Assembly: GCF_002607735.1 (NCBI RefSeq)
Contig: NZ_NBVR01000042.1
Span: 1-64,000, forward strand
Reading direction: 5' to 3'
Length of the DNA: 64,000 bases
DNA from: Proteus alimentorum
Lineage (GTDB): Bacteria; Pseudomonadota; Gammaproteobacteria; Enterobacterales; Enterobacteriaceae
Shown here: positions 63,416-64,000 of the stretch, piece by piece
Layout of the letters: every line of letters starts with the position of its first letter
How positions within the stretch are numbered: position 1 is the first letter of the stretch
Translations under genes and position numbers: made by a program
The notes under the pieces: generated by a model
The model's input: the letters and a program-made list of their open reading frames with translations, nothing else
Databases searched by the model: none
What the model was told of the DNA's origin: nothing

Positions 63416-64000
63416 TAATATTCCTTACTTTCATTTATTTTTTCCTGAATGAATAAACCACCAAGCTCGGATATAATACTTCCCCCTGTATTTCCCATTC
63501 CAGAAGGAATTTTACTTTCTGATACTTCCTTCATAATATAAGAATTTCCCTTAACCTCTGACTCTAAACTTTTTCTCAATCCTTCATTAAATCCGGGATT
63601 ATTACCTTTTGTTATTATTTTACCAATCCAATTAGTGACAGGTTTTACCATAAAGTTACCTAATCCATACCCCATTAATGCTCCACCTCCTGTCGTGATT
63701 GCTCCCATTACTGCACTCTCATCATTAATGGTATTTGTCAATGCTCCACCTGCTGCATTAAAGAAAACCGTACTTTTCCACCCTTCGCCCATTGTCATTA
63801 CATTTACCCAACCTGCAATTATTGCATTCACTGGGTTCACTTTTTTTGAATCGATATATTGTACGCTTGAATTTGCACCTGCACCTATAAACCACATCAC
63901 TCGAGCACTTGTTGAAAGTAAAGAAACACTTCCCGTACTACCTGTTGCTAAAGCATAAATATAAGCTTGTTGTAGCGCTTTGCCTCTCTTGCATGATTCA
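63415..64000 (-). CDS. C-terminal part of a CdiA-like toxin, open at the window edge
   Basis: The frame is open from the right edge: it reads YIYALATGSTGSVSLLSTSA before VMWFIGAGANSSVQYID. Then VNPVNAIIAGWVNVM, NAAGGALTN and TTGGGALMGYGLGNFMVK follow, a glycine-rich hydrophobic pattern found in CdiA and haemagglutinin-type C-termini. The last 60 residues are hydrophilic and unrecognised. An internal GTG at 63900 only looks like a start. The rest of the gene lies outside. It overlaps the small membrane gene, which is probably its immunity. Confidence 0.65.
   Translation of the reverse strand, partial: ESCKRGKALQQAYIYALATGSTGSVSLLSTSARVMWFIGAGANSSVQYIDSKKVNPVNAIIAGWVNVMTMGEGWKSTVFFNAAGGALTNTINDESAVMGAITTGGGALMGYGLGNFMVKPVTNWIGKIITKGNNPGFNEGLRKSLESEVKGNSYIMKEVSESKIPSGMGNTGGSIISELGGLFIQEKINESKEY

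Overview
The window reads as a low-GC enterobacterial chromosome close to Proteus (Morganellaceae). Protein sequences from icd to rne resemble E. coli homologues strongly and keep the E. coli gene order. A UmoD-like protein lies at the ycfJ position, and UmoD is a Proteus swarming regulator. The genus assignment is inference from recalled sequences; no search was run.

Layout. (1) 1-2600 is a small accessory patch: the 3' remnant of a lambda-type integrase, a perfect 17-bp hairpin and an AIPR-family (abortive infection) gene, ending at the 3' end of icd, a known phage integration site. (2) 2.6-46 kb is conserved core: icd, rluE, nudJ, mnmA, hflD, purB, phoPQ, roxA, pepT, cobB, lolCDE, mfd, umoD, ndh, ycfP, nagZ, thiK, lpoB, ycfL, hinT, tatD family, holB, tmk, mltG, pabC, fabF, acpP, fabG, fabD, fabH, plsX, rpmF, yceD, yceF, a small lipoprotein, rluC and rne. 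It covers fatty acid initiation, lipoprotein export, peptidoglycan metabolism, tRNA/rRNA modification, Mg2+ sensing and RNA decay. Visible regulatory sites include an exact FNR-type box before ndh, a conserved rne 5' UTR, a 125-bp palindromic repeat and many intrinsic terminators. (3) 46-57.9 kb is more variable: tmaR, a LacY/CscB-type sugar symporter with two identical LacI-type operators 63 bp apart and a CRP-like site, sbcB, dld, a LysR regulator divergent from a TPP-dependent 2-keto acid decarboxylase, and a 977-aa autotransporter whose passenger is a complete PAP2-type acid phosphatase.

(4) 57.9-64 kb is a graveyard of CdiA toxin tails and immunity genes, all on the minus strand, downstream of a cdiA-like gene that runs off the right edge. 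Four toxin/immunity modules can be recognised: a NucA/NucB-type nuclease tail with a SUKH-like immunity gene; a 27-residue toxin stub joined to a truncated IS200-type transposase, with its immunity gene; a VENN-deaminase-like toxin with a SUKH immunity gene frameshifted in a G7 tract; and a glycine-rich toxin or pre-toxin with a small membrane protein. The first three toxins are visibly broken (amber codon, internal deletion, nonsense codons, 1-nt frameshift, transposase junction), whereas three of the four immunity genes are open. The most interesting parts are this immunity archive, the G7 tract, the phosphatase autotransporter and the AIPR cargo beside icd.
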